A stretch of 64,000 nucleotides of DNA from JAISGQ01 sp045604965. GTDB lineage: Bacteria; Bacillota; Clostridia; Oscillospirales; Acutalibacteraceae. The stretch is taken from the NCBI GenBank assembly GCA_045604965.1, contig JAZUPB010000014.1, positions 1 through 64,000 on the forward strand, written 5' to 3'. Below the pieces are notes generated by a model, which saw only the letters and a program-made list of their open reading frames with translations, was not told where the DNA came from and searched no databases. Position 1 is the first letter of the stretch. Each line of letters opens with the position of its first letter. A program made the position numbers and the translations under genes. Shown one piece after another: positions 31,200 through 38,344 of the stretch.

Positions 31200-32093
31200 T
31201 TGAAAGCAAAAAAGATCGCAATTGTTTATGCAATTCTGGCGGCAGCGCTTTATGCAATAAATGTGCCGCTGTCCAAACTATTTTTAAATCATATGGGGCC
31301 TACGATGATGGCGGCATTCTTATATCTCGGCGCAGGAATTGGATTGCTTATTTACGGTTTTGTTGAAAAGGCAGTCAGCAGGAAACCAAAGAGAGAGCCG
31401 CTGACAAGGAAAGAGCTTCCCTATACCGTTGCAATGGTCGTTCTGGACATTGCCGCACCGATACTGCTGATGTTTGGCATTTCTATGTCTGAATCAGCAA
31501 GTGTATCACTGCTTAATAATTTTGAGATCGTCGCAACCTCTATTATTGCCCTTGTAATTTTCAAGGAAGTAATTTCAAGAAAATTGTGGCTGGCGATTGT
31601 TCTTGTAACGGCTGCAAGCGTCATACTGAGCTTTGAGGGAGAAGGCGCGTTTTCATTTAACGGCGGATCTTTGTTTGTACTCGGTGCTTGTCTGTGCTGG
31701 GGCTTGGAAAACAACTGCACCAAGATGATAAGCAACAAAAGCTCTGTGGAGATAGTTATAATAAAAGGCACATTCTCGGGTCTTGGCAGTTTGACGGTAG
31801 CGTTTATACTGGGCGAGCGGCTGCCGGCGGTTCAGTGGATATTGTTTGTGCTGCTCTTAGGTTTTGTAGCTTACGGATTGAGTATTCATTTTTACATTAT
31901 GGCTCAGAAGGAACTGGGTGCGGCGAAGACAAGCGCCTATTACTCAATCGCACCGTTTTTAGGGGTAATATTCAGCATCCTGATACTCAATGAACGACCG
32001 AAAATGCAATTTTATGCCGCTCTGATAATTATGATAATAAGTACCTGCATTATGGTGAAGGACACATTGGAAGTCCGGCAGACCGGTGAATAA
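31200..32093 (+). CDS. EamA-family (drug/metabolite) transporter
   Basis: A 297-residue integral membrane protein with about ten hydrophobic helices arranged as two EamA repeats (first from residue 1, second starting near FNGGSLFVLGACLCWGLENNC). The second repeat ends with FLGVIFSILILNERPKMQFYAALIIM, the usual EamA signature region. It is likely a secondary exporter or permease of small metabolites; the substrate cannot be told. The TTG start at 31200 follows GGGAG and AGTAGGA. It converges on the tRNA-Arg gene, and the repeat-borne hairpins at 32112-32331 can stop both transcripts. Confidence 0.9.
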   Translation: MKAKKIAIVYAILAAALYAINVPLSKLFLNHMGPTMMAAFLYLGAGIGLLIYGFVEKAVSRKPKREPLTRKELPYTVAMVVLDIAAPILLMFGISMSESASVSLLNNFEIVATSIIALVIFKEVISRKLWLAIVLVTAASVILSFEGEGAFSFNGGSLFVLGACLCWGLENNCTKMISNKSSVEIVIIKGTFSGLGSLTVAFILGERLPAVQWILFVLLLGFVAYGLSIHFYIMAQKELGAAKTSAYYSIAPFLGVIFSILILNERPKMQFYAALIIMIISTCIMVKDTLEVRQTGE

Positions 32094-32111
32094 TAAAAGA
32101 GCCGATACGCA

Positions 32112-32367
32112 GTGCTTCCGCTTTTTTGGCGCGCCTGAAGGAATTCGACGCGCCGCTAATCCTTGGGATTCAAATTCCCAGGCTTACAGAAAAAAGACAA
32201 AAGCACACATTCTGACGAAGTGTGCTTCCGCTTTTTTGGCGCGCCTGAAGGAATTCGACGCGCCGCTAATCCTTGGGATTCAAATTCCCAGGCTTACAGA
32301 AAAAAGACAAAAGCACACATTCTGACGAAGTGTGCTTCTGCTTTTTGGCGCGCCTGAAGGAATTCGA
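32112..32367. repeat. 110-bp tandem repeat made from the tRNA-Arg tail and its terminator
   Basis: Copy 1 is 32112-32221 and copy 2 is 32222-32331, practically identical; a third partial copy (32332-32367) is the 3' end of the genuine tRNA. Each unit holds the last 22 bases of the tRNA including CCA (32127-32148, 32237-32258), a T-arm-like hairpin with loop TTCAAAT, and an 8-bp terminator stem (AAGCACAC/GTGTGCTT) with T runs on both sides. Confidence 0.92.
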
Positions 32368-32422
32368 ATCCCCGACCTTCCGCTTAGGAGGCGGACGCTC
32401 TATCCAGCTGAGCTACAGGCGC
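32346..32422 (-). tRNA. tRNA-Arg (anticodon CCU)
   Basis: A complete 77-base cloverleaf on the minus strand with encoded CCA. Acceptor GCGCCTG pairs with CAGGCGC, D-arm GCTC/GAGC, anticodon stem TCCGC/GCGGA with loop CTCCTAA (anticodon CCT, reading AGG), T-loop TTCGAAT. Its promoter is at 32469-32497 and its terminator is the stem in the adjoining 110-bp repeat. Confidence 0.95.
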
Positions 32423-32468
32423 ATATATATTATTTTGGGAGCTTGCAAAGCCTTTGCAGGCGAGCAAT

Positions 32469-32497
32469 ATTATAGCATTATACAGAACCTTTGTCAA
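32469..32497 (-). promoter_or_regulatory. Consensus promoter of tRNA-Arg(CCU)
   Basis: Minus-strand TTGACA (32497-32492) and TATAAT (32474-32469), both perfect, 17-base spacer, TGC extended -10. The leader of about 40 bases contains the small hairpin TGCAAAG/CTTTGCA. Confidence 0.88.
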
Positions 32498-32533
32498 TTG
32501 CGGAAAACCTCATAAAGCAAGGCTTTCGCTGTG

Positions 32534-32562
32534 TTGACTTGTTCATAATTAAATGGTATAAT
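32534..32562 (+). promoter_or_regulatory. Promoter of the carbamoyltransferase gene
   Basis: TTGACT (32534-32539), 17-base spacer, TATAAT (32557-32562), TGG extended -10. It is divergent from the tRNA promoter. Confidence 0.85.
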
Positions 32563-32575
32563 TACAAATTGTAAT
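32561..32575 (+). promoter_or_regulatory. Operator-like palindrome at the carbamoyltransferase start site
   Basis: ATTACAA-A-TTGTAAT is a perfect 7+1+7 inverted repeat overlapping the end of the -10 and the predicted transcription start. It does not match the usual ArgR box, so the regulator is unknown. Confidence 0.5.
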
Positions 32576-32601
32576 AATACAACAGGGAGAGCAAAAAGCG
32601 A

Positions 32602-33537
32602 ATGGATCATCTTCTGAAAATGCTTGATACCAACGCAAGCGAAATAGCAGAGATAATTAATCTTGCAGATCAGCTTAAATATGAGAAAAACCACGGAATC
32701 AACCATAAAAATCTCGAGGGAAAAACCCTCGGTATGATATTCCGCCGTCCTTCCACACGTACCCGTGTATCCTTTGAGGTGGGAATGTACCAGCTTGGCG
32801 GTCACGCAATAGTGCTGTCCGAGGACGAAATAGCTGTTGCCAGAGAGGGCGACGAGCAGACAGAGGATATGGCGCGCACACTTTCAAGATACGTGGATGC
32901 TATTCTGATACGTACCACAAAGCACAGCGAAGCGGATAATCTGGCACGCTACGGTACAGTGCCTGTAATAAACGGTATGACCGATTATGCACACCCCTGT
33001 CAGATTCTCTCCTATCTTATGACAATAAGAGAATACAAGGGTCGTCTGGACGGATTGAAAGTCGGCTTTATAGGTGAGGGAGGAGCTATAATGAACTCGC
33101 TCATCATCGGCTGTCTGAAATGTCGTATGCACGTTGCAGTGGCTTGTCCCGAGGGGTATGACCCCGATCAGTCGGTAATTGATTTTGCTGCACAGGTGGG
33201 ACATTTTGAAATGTACCGCGACCCGAGAGGTGCCGCAAGAGCAGCCGATGTCGTTGTTACCGATGCGTGGCTTCCTGCAGGAAAGGAAGACGAGGCACAG
33301 GAGAGAAGGCTTGCCTTTGGAATGTTCCAGATAAACGACGACCTTATGCGTTATGCAAAGCCCGATGCGCTGGTTTTCCACAGTATGCCCATAAATCGCG
33401 GCGAAGAGATAACCACCGCTGTTGCAGAGCATCATTCCAACGAGATATTTGACGCAGCGGAAAACCTGCTCCACGTACAGAAGGCAATACTAATTAAAAT
33501 ACTGGGTGATAACTCAGTAGAGCAGAGTATTATATAA
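32602..33537 (+). CDS. Ornithine carbamoyltransferase family protein, atypical substrate motifs
   Basis: A 311-residue cytoplasmic transcarbamylase. The carbamoyl-phosphate site is intact: STRTR (51-55) and HPCQ (131-134). The amino-acid side is unusual. Ornithine enzymes have a DxWxSMG loop and HCLP; here these are DAWLPAGKEDE (221-231) and HSMP (260-263), and the second-domain loop reads GEGGAIMNSL. So it may be ornithine carbamoyltransferase (ArgF/OTC) or a related enzyme for another amine; the symbol is withheld. It stands alone, with its own promoter and terminator and no arginine genes nearby. RBS GGGAGAG. Confidence 0.85.
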   Translation: MDHLLKMLDTNASEIAEIINLADQLKYEKNHGINHKNLEGKTLGMIFRRPSTRTRVSFEVGMYQLGGHAIVLSEDEIAVAREGDEQTEDMARTLSRYVDAILIRTTKHSEADNLARYGTVPVINGMTDYAHPCQILSYLMTIREYKGRLDGLKVGFIGEGGAIMNSLIIGCLKCRMHVAVACPEGYDPDQSVIDFAAQVGHFEMYRDPRGAARAADVVVTDAWLPAGKEDEAQERRLAFGMFQINDDLMRYAKPDALVFHSMPINRGEEITTAVAEHHSNEIFDAAENLLHVQKAILIKILGDNSVEQSII

Positions 33538-33542
33538 TAATG

Positions 33543-33577
33543 ACCGAGTGAGTGCTGAGAGTACTCACTCGGTTTTA
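33543..33577 (+). terminator. Intrinsic terminator of the carbamoyltransferase gene
   Basis: ACCGAGTGAGT (33543-33553) pairs with ACTCACTCGGT (33563-33573), followed by TTTT. Confidence 0.92.
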
Positions 33578-33594
33578 TTTTGCCTGCGGCAGAC

Positions 33595-34003
33595 CCTCCT
33601 TTTGTCCACACAAAAGGAGGCAAAAGCCATTTAAGAGGGGAACCCTTTCAAGTGGGTTCCCCTCTTAAAAAACTCCCCTCCTGAACGACCAAAGAGGGGC
33701 TTTGCCCCTCTTTGGAATCTCTCTCGCTGCTGAGTGGAATCTACCTACAACAGAAAAGATCACCAGGCGAATACAATTGAATATTATCAAAACAACCTGA
33801 AGAAATTGTAACATTCTCAGCCGCCAACAGCATCGTCAGGGGTATTCCAAAAGGGGATTGATAGGATTTAACTCTGTCGAGAAGGGTCGTCCCCTTTTGG
33901 TCGTTTTTGGGAGGGGGATTACCAAGGGGGAGGACAAGTCGATAAAATGTCCTCCCCCTTGGTTGGTTTCTTTGGTTCATTTCTTTTCCATAAAAGAAAT
34001 GAA
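33595..34003. repeat. Cluster of six perfect hairpins in an intergenic region
   Basis: Within 410 bases there are six perfect inverted repeats: 33595-33604/33611-33620 (10 bp), 33630-33645/33654-33669 (16 bp), 33689-33700/33704-33715 (12 bp), 33847-33857/33890-33900 (11 bp), 33921-33936/33948-33963 (16 bp) and 33976-33987/33992-34003 (12 bp). Stems are mostly purine on one side and pyrimidine on the other. No gene is supported here; open frames on both strands run through the hairpins. Likely a composite of small palindromic repeats or a structured RNA. Confidence 0.88.
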
Positions 34004-34177
34004 TATAATCGCACTTATCAAAGCTGTGATAATACATAAGCCTGTAGCCTTGCACAGAGCCCGACAAACAGTAAGTCGACAAGCACCGCACCCTACAATT
34101 TATGTTTGGCATCGGTATGTCGCAAAGCGCCATACCCTACGAAGCGAATCGTACGCTTGCCATCTGCAGCACATAAA

Positions 34178-34213
34178 AAAGCCGAGTGCTCCCTTTCGGG
34201 AAAACTCGGCTTT
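34178..34213 (-). terminator. Terminator of the rpmG-rplA operon
   Basis: AAAGCCGAGT (34178-34187) pairs with ACTCGGCTTT (34204-34213), followed by a T run on the minus strand, 21 bases beyond the rplA stop. Confidence 0.9.
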
Positions 34214-34234
34214 GACTCATTATTTTACCAAGAA

Positions 34235-34951
34235 TTAGTTGTTCTCGGAGTTGTTAGCGTAAGTAACCTTGGAGGGGTTGATCTTAACGCCGGGGCCCAT
34301 AGTAGAAGCGATGACACAGGACTTAATGTACTGGCCCTTTGCTGCTGCGGGCTTTGCCTTGTTGATAGCGCCCATGAGGGTCTCGAGGTTTTCAACCAGC
34401 TTGTCAGCGCCGAAGGAAACCTTACCGATGGGGCAGTGGATGATGTTGGTCTTGTCAAGACGGTACTCGATCTTACCGGCCTTAGCTTCGGTGATAGCCT
34501 TAGCGATGTCGGGGGTAACAGTACCAGCCTTGGGGTTCGGCATAAGACCACGGGGACCGAGGACCTTACCAAGACGACCAACCATACCCATCATATCGGG
34601 TGTGGTGATGAGAACGTCGAAGTCCATCCAGTTCTCCTGCTGGATCTTCTGGAGGAATTCGTCAGAACCTGCATACTCTGCACCTGCAGCCTTAGCAGCT
34701 TCTACCTTGTCGTCCTTACAGATAGCGAGAACGCGGACGCTCTTACCGGTGCCGTTGGGCAGAACGATAGCGCCACGAACCTGCTGGTCAGCGTGACGGC
34801 CGTCAACGCCGAGCTTAACGTGGATCTCGACAGTCTCGTCGAACTTAGCGGAAGCGGTATCGCAGACAGCCTTGCAAGCCTCTGCAACATCATAAAGGTT
34901 AGCTCTGTCGTACTTCTTCAGAGCGTCTGTATATTTCTTACCGTGTTTCAT
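34235..34951 (-). CDS. rplA: 50S ribosomal protein L1
   Basis: A 238-residue L1 protein, usual length. It has the typical KKYDRANLYDVAEA start region, the KLGVDGRHADQQVRGAIVLPNGTGK rRNA-binding segment read in pieces, LGPRGLMPNPKAGTV, and the C-terminal GPGVKINPSK. L1 binds helices H76-H78 of 23S rRNA in the L1 stalk and in many bacteria represses its own operon by binding a similar site in the leader. It is last in the operon; rplJ and rplL do not follow, as a terminator and a hairpin cluster come next. Confidence 0.98.
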   Translation of the reverse strand: MKHGKKYTDALKKYDRANLYDVAEACKAVCDTASAKFDETVEIHVKLGVDGRHADQQVRGAIVLPNGTGKSVRVLAICKDDKVEAAKAAGAEYAGSDEFLQKIQQENWMDFDVLITTPDMMGMVGRLGKVLGPRGLMPNPKAGTVTPDIAKAITEAKAGKIEYRLDKTNIIHCPIGKVSFGADKLVENLETLMGAINKAKPAAAKGQYIKSCVIASTMGPGVKINPSKVTYANNSENN

Positions 34952-35035
34952 TTAATATCCTCCCAAATAGTGGTGATGGGTGAGCGTTCTGCTCCCCGGG
35001 GCGGAATAATATCCTCCCACTTTTTCTTGGGGCAA

Positions 35036-35461
35036 TTAGTCTTCTACGACTACGCCCATGCTGCGTGCGGTACCCTCGATCATACTCATAGCTGTCTCGA
35101 TGTTAGCAGCGTTGAGGTCGGGCATCTTGATCTCAGCGATCTCTCTGACCTGTGCTCTCTTGATGGTAGCAACCTTGGTCTTGTTGGGAACGCCGGAAGC
35201 GGTTTCGATTCCGCACTTTTTCTTGATGAGAACAGCAGCAGGCGGAGTCTTGGTGATGAAGGAGAAGGAGCGGTCTGCGTAAACAGTGATAACGACGGGG
35301 ATGATAAGACCTACATCGTTCTTGGTGCGCTCGTTGAATTCCTTCGTAAACTGCATAATGTTAACGCCGTGCTGACCGAGAGCAGGGCCAACGGGGGGAG
35401 CCGGAGTAGCCTTGCCTGCGGGGATCTGAAGTTTAATATAACCTGTTACTTTCTGAGCCAT
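35036..35461 (-). CDS. rplK: 50S ribosomal protein L11
   Basis: A 141-residue L11, exactly the usual length when translation starts at MAQKVTGYIKLQIPAG. The N-terminal domain shows PAPPVGPALGQHG and the C-terminal rRNA-binding domain ends VEIARSMG-like (MIEGTARSMGVVVED). L11 binds the GTPase-associated centre of 23S rRNA. A TTG six codons upstream overlaps the Shine-Dalgarno (GGAGGT) itself and is not the start. It is between nusG and rplA. Confidence 0.98.
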   Translation of the reverse strand: MAQKVTGYIKLQIPAGKATPAPPVGPALGQHGVNIMQFTKEFNERTKNDVGLIIPVVITVYADRSFSFITKTPPAAVLIKKKCGIETASGVPNKTKVATIKRAQVREIAEIKMPDLNAANIETAMSMIEGTARSMGVVVED

Positions 35462-35531
35462 TTGAAATTGCACCTCCAAAATTCGTGGTAGTTACGGAAA
35501 TCCTGTCCCTCAGGATCTCCTCCCACCTGGG

Positions 35532-35551
35532 GCCTTTGTCTGAACAAAGGC
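35532..35551 (-). other. Small hairpin between nusG and rplK
   Basis: GCCTTTGT pairs perfectly with ACAAAGGC across a 4-base loop in the 98-base gap. It has no T run, so processing or translational control is more likely than termination. Confidence 0.45.
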
Positions 35552-35559
35552 GAAATACA

Positions 35560-36102
35560 TTAGTCGAGTGCTACGACCGACTCGACGGGAAGCTCGACCG
35601 GGGTTTCGCGGCCGAACATACTGATACTTAAGCTGACAACGCCCTTGGCGGCATCAATATCGGTAACGGTAGCAAACATACCTTCAAACAGGCCGTCGAC
35701 AACCTTGACCGAATCGCCGATCTCAAAGGGAGCTGTGATCTCAGCCGATCCGACACCCATACGGGCGACTTCTTCATCGGTGAGAGGGATAGGCTCGGAA
35801 TCCGGGCCTACAAAACCGGTGCAGCCTCTGATGTTGCGCACGAGATACCAGGTATCGTTTGTGCAGATCATCTTTACCAGAACATAGCCGGGGAAGATCT
35901 TGCGCTCGACTTCCTTTTTCTCGCCGTCCTTCAGCTCGGTAACGATCTCGGTAGGTACTCTGACCTCCTGGATCATATGCTGAAGTCCGCGGTTTTCGAC
36001 CACCTGCTCAATGTTAGTGGCGACCTTATTCTCGTAACCGGAGAAGGTGTGAACCACATACCACAGAGCTTCAGGTGAATAATCTCTGTTATTGTCTGAC
36101 AT
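35560..36102 (-). CDS. nusG: Transcription termination/antitermination factor NusG
   Basis: A 180-residue NusG. The N-terminal NGN domain contains WYVVHTFSGYENKV and KIFPGYVLVKM; the C-terminal KOW domain contains FEIGDSVKVVDGLFEG and ends with the VELPVESVVALD strand. NusG binds the RNA polymerase clamp and links it to ribosomes or Rho. It lies 43 bases behind secE in the usual order. RBS GGAGG before the ATG. Confidence 0.98.
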   Translation of the reverse strand: MSDNNRDYSPEALWYVVHTFSGYENKVATNIEQVVENRGLQHMIQEVRVPTEIVTELKDGEKKEVERKIFPGYVLVKMICTNDTWYLVRNIRGCTGFVGPDSEPIPLTDEEVARMGVGSAEITAPFEIGDSVKVVDGLFEGMFATVTDIDAAKGVVSLSISMFGRETPVELPVESVVALD

Positions 36103-36145
36103 TCGCTGCGCCTCCTTTTACACGCTGTTTATGTACGCGGGTACA

Positions 36146-36706
36146 TTACTCAGCGTCAGAAGAGGAAGCGGTGGTGTCTGCTGCGGAAACAGATGTTCCG
36201 ACTGCGGGAATGTCAGGAAGGGTAACTGCATAGGAGTTGAGCATATTAGTTACCATATCTGCGCTGAATGCATAGTAACCGTCAACGATCTTGCCGTCCT
36301 GGGTGATTACATATACATCTGTAGCGCTTGCAGCATCAGCACCGGAAACATCGGAAGCAGATACTGTTGTGATGTCGAGGTTGTAATAACGGATCTTCTC
36401 GATAGCGCCCTTATCAACATCTGAAGCGCTGGTGATTTCCTGAACGGAAGTCTTGTCGGTCTTGAGAAGAGCTTCGCGACCGAGGGTGAGGACAGTATCA
36501 ACGCCCCAGATAAACAGACCGACGACAGCAACTACCGCGATCGTTACAAGGGAATTCTTGATGACCTCAGGAAGAGTCGGCCAGGAGATCTTCTTAAGCT
36601 CACTCTTATACTCGCGGAAGAACTTGCTGATCTTCTGCCAGAGACTGGGCTTATCGCTCTTTTTCTTGGCGACTTCTTTCTTTTCGAGATTCTTCTTATC
36701 TGCCAT
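36146..36706 (-). CDS. secE: Preprotein translocase subunit SecE with long C-terminal extension
   Basis: A 186-residue SecE. The core is a Lys-rich start (MADKKNLEKKEVAKKK), then the SecE signature FREYKSELKKISWPTLPEVIKNS and a single membrane helix (about 54-74). Normal Gram-positive SecE is about 60-80 residues and stops soon after this helix; here about 110 more residues follow, predicted outside the cell, with SASDV/ASATDV-type Ser-Asp steps and a SSSDAE end. The start at 36706 follows AAGGGGGC. The earlier in-frame codons run into rpmG and are not used. Gene order rpmG-secE-nusG is standard, so identity is firm. Confidence 0.96.
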   Translation of the reverse strand: MADKKNLEKKEVAKKKSDKPSLWQKISKFFREYKSELKKISWPTLPEVIKNSLVTIAVVAVVGLFIWGVDTVLTLGREALLKTDKTSVQEITSASDVDKGAIEKIRYYNLDITTVSASDVSGADAASATDVYVITQDGKIVDGYYAFSADMVTNMLNSYAVTLPDIPAVGTSVSAADTTASSSDAE

Positions 36707-36722
36707 TTTCTTTTTTGCCCCC

Positions 36723-36872
36723 TTATTTGCTTTCCTTGTGCAGGGTGTGCTTTCTGCAGAACTTGCAATACTTACGCATTTCAAGCCTGTCGGGGTTGTT
36801 CTTCTTGTTCTTGTTGGTTACATAGTTGCGCTGCTTGCACTCCGTGCAGGCCATAGTGATTTTAACTCGCAC
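36723..36872 (-). CDS. rpmG: 50S ribosomal protein L33
   Basis: A 49-residue L33 encoded in the short gap before secE. The translation from GTG at 36872 gives RVKITMACTECK near the start, KNNPDRLEMRKYC in the middle and KFCRKHTLHKE at the end, with the four cysteines (CxxC and CxxC) of the zinc-binding form. The ribosome site AGGAGGTG lies 8 bases before the GTG. First gene of the rpmG-secE-nusG-rplK-rplA operon. Confidence 0.96.
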   Translation of the reverse strand: MRVKITMACTECKQRNYVTNKNKKNNPDRLEMRKYCKFCRKHTLHKESK

Positions 36873-36972
36873 TTAACGGCACCTCCTGATTATACCGCTT
36901 TCGCGGCATTTTTAGGCTCCCTCGCTTTGAATTTGAGGGCAACACAAGAAAAGCCCTCTGCGAGGTAGTAAG

Positions 36973-37002
36973 AGTATAGCACAAGGAATCACTTCAAGTC
37001 AA
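36973..37002 (-). promoter_or_regulatory. Promoter of the rpmG-secE-nusG-rplK-rplA operon
   Basis: Minus-strand TTGACT (37002-36997), 18-base spacer, TATACT (36978-36973) with TGC extended -10. The leader before rpmG is about 95 bases. Confidence 0.82.
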
Positions 37003-37131
37003 GTGTTTTTTTGGCTTTTTTCAGCGGTTTCGAGGGCTTTCTACCCCTTGTGGAAAACCTATTTGGACAAGTCAAGATATTGGGGAAAACAGGGCCACAT
37101 ATACTATATGTTAAATAGAAAGGGGCGTAAC

Positions 37132-37179
37132 TTAACACAGATTTAACTTTCAGGGCGGCGACTTAACGGATATTTAACT
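37132..37179 (+). promoter_or_regulatory. PhoP-box-like array upstream of the phosphate transporter
   Basis: Four TTAAC(A/G/T) hexamers at 37132, 37143, 37163 and 37174: two pairs, each with an 11-base period, 31 bases apart. B. subtilis PhoP boxes are TTAACA-like hexamers with 11-base period just upstream of the -35. The last hexamer touches the -35 at 37179. With a phosphate transporter downstream, control by PhoP-type phosphate limitation is a strong inference. Confidence 0.72.
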
Positions 37180-37207
37180 TGAGGATAAAGGAAAGGCTTG
37201 GTATAAT
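37179..37207 (+). promoter_or_regulatory. Promoter of the phosphate transporter operon
   Basis: TTGAGG (37179-37184), 17-base spacer, TATAAT (37202-37207). The short leader contains the hairpin AAAAGGCA/TGCCTTTT (37219-37239) just before the ribosome site. Confidence 0.75.
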
Positions 37208-37254
37208 TAAAATGACAAAAAAGGCAGGCTGTGCCTTTTGAAAGGAATGATAAA

Positions 37255-38307
37255 ATGGCATTATCCATAATGGACTACATCACGCAGATGCTGCAGTATC
37301 CGGCGCTTATTATAACGACAGTGCTGGTGCTGGCCGTAATACTCGTAAACGGCTGGACAGACGCTCCGAATGCTATTGCAACCTGTGTATCCACCAGAGC
37401 GATGAAGCCGGGTGCGGCGATACTTATGGCTGCCGCGTTCAATCTTCTTGGTGTTCTGGTAATGACTGCAGTCAATCAGAAAGTTGCAATGACCATATAT
37501 AATATGGTCGATTTCGGAACAGATACAGACAAAGCGCTGATAGCTTTGTGTGCGGCGCTTGTGGCTATTGTTCTGTGGGCCACCTTTGCTTGGTGGTTCG
37601 GTATTCCCACCAGTGAGAGCCATGCTCTTATCGCAGGTCTGTCAGGTGCGGCGATTGCTCTCAATAACGGATTCGGCGGAATAAACGGCGGTGAATGGAT
37701 GAAGGTCATTTACGGCCTCGGACTCTCCACTTTCCTTGGTTTCGGAATGGGCTTTGTGACCGTAAAAATTGTCGAACTTGCTTGCCGAAGGGCAGATAAG
37801 CTTAAAACGGACAGATTCTTCAGAGGCGGCCAGATCGGCGGTGCGGCGGCAATGGCATTTATGCACGGTGCACAGGACGGTCAGAAGTTCATAGGCGTAT
37901 TCCTGCTGGGAATGTTCCTTGTGCAGGGTCAGTCAAATACAGGAGATATCGCAGTTCCCATCTGGCTTATGATACTCTGTGCAGGTGTTATGGGACTCGG
38001 TACCTCTATCGGCGGATACAGAATAATCAAGTCTGTCGGTATGGATATGGTAAAGCTTGAGACCTATCAGGGCTTCTCTGCAGACCTTGCTGCAGCAGGC
38101 TGTCTGCTCATTTCCAGCGTAACAGGTATCCCTGTTTCCACAACACACACCAAGACCACAGCCATTATGGGTGTCGGCGCGGCAAGAAGCGTAAAGAGAG
38201 TAAACTGGAGCGTCGTCAAGGAAATGGTGCTCACCTGGGTGCTCACATTCCCCGGCTGCGGACTGGTGGGCTTCGGTATGGCAAAGCTGTTTATGCTAAT
38301 ATTTTAA
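37255..38307 (+). CDS. pit: PiT-family inorganic phosphate transporter
   Basis: A 350-residue membrane protein with about ten helices and both PiT signature halves: NGWTDAPNAIATCVSTRAM near residues 31-49 and the paired GIPTSESHALIAG and GIPVSTTHTKTTAIMG motifs. It carries phosphate with a cation (H+ or Na+). ATG at 37255 is preferred over an in-frame GTG at 37231 because AAAGGA lies 8 bases before it and the GTG is inside the leader hairpin. Followed after 37 bases by its DUF47 partner; PhoP-like boxes precede the promoter. Confidence 0.95.
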   Translation: MALSIMDYITQMLQYPALIITTVLVLAVILVNGWTDAPNAIATCVSTRAMKPGAAILMAAAFNLLGVLVMTAVNQKVAMTIYNMVDFGTDTDKALIALCAALVAIVLWATFAWWFGIPTSESHALIAGLSGAAIALNNGFGGINGGEWMKVIYGLGLSTFLGFGMGFVTVKIVELACRRADKLKTDRFFRGGQIGGAAAMAFMHGAQDGQKFIGVFLLGMFLVQGQSNTGDIAVPIWLMILCAGVMGLGTSIGGYRIIKSVGMDMVKLETYQGFSADLAAAGCLLISSVTGIPVSTTHTKTTAIMGVGAARSVKRVNWSVVKEMVLTWVLTFPGCGLVGFGMAKLFMLIF

Positions 38308-38344
38308 GTAAATATTACTGTTTGTATATAGGAGGAGTATAAAA

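Noticed and set aside
32112..32367. CRISPR array.
   Set aside because: The 110-bp units are contiguous, without unique spacers, and are explained by the tRNA tail; no cas genes.
32086..32515. Overlapping plus-strand frames of 64-80 codons in the 110-bp repeat.
   Set aside because: They are translations of the tandem repeat and the tRNA; no ribosome sites.
33741..34238. Open frames on both strands (33741-34133 minus, 33858-34238 plus) in the hairpin cluster.
   Set aside because: They run through perfect inverted repeats and a terminator, lack ribosome sites and have low-complexity proteins.
37231..37254. Upstream GTG start for the PiT transporter.
   Set aside because: It lies in a leader hairpin with no ribosome site; ATG at 37255 has AAAGGA at the right distance.
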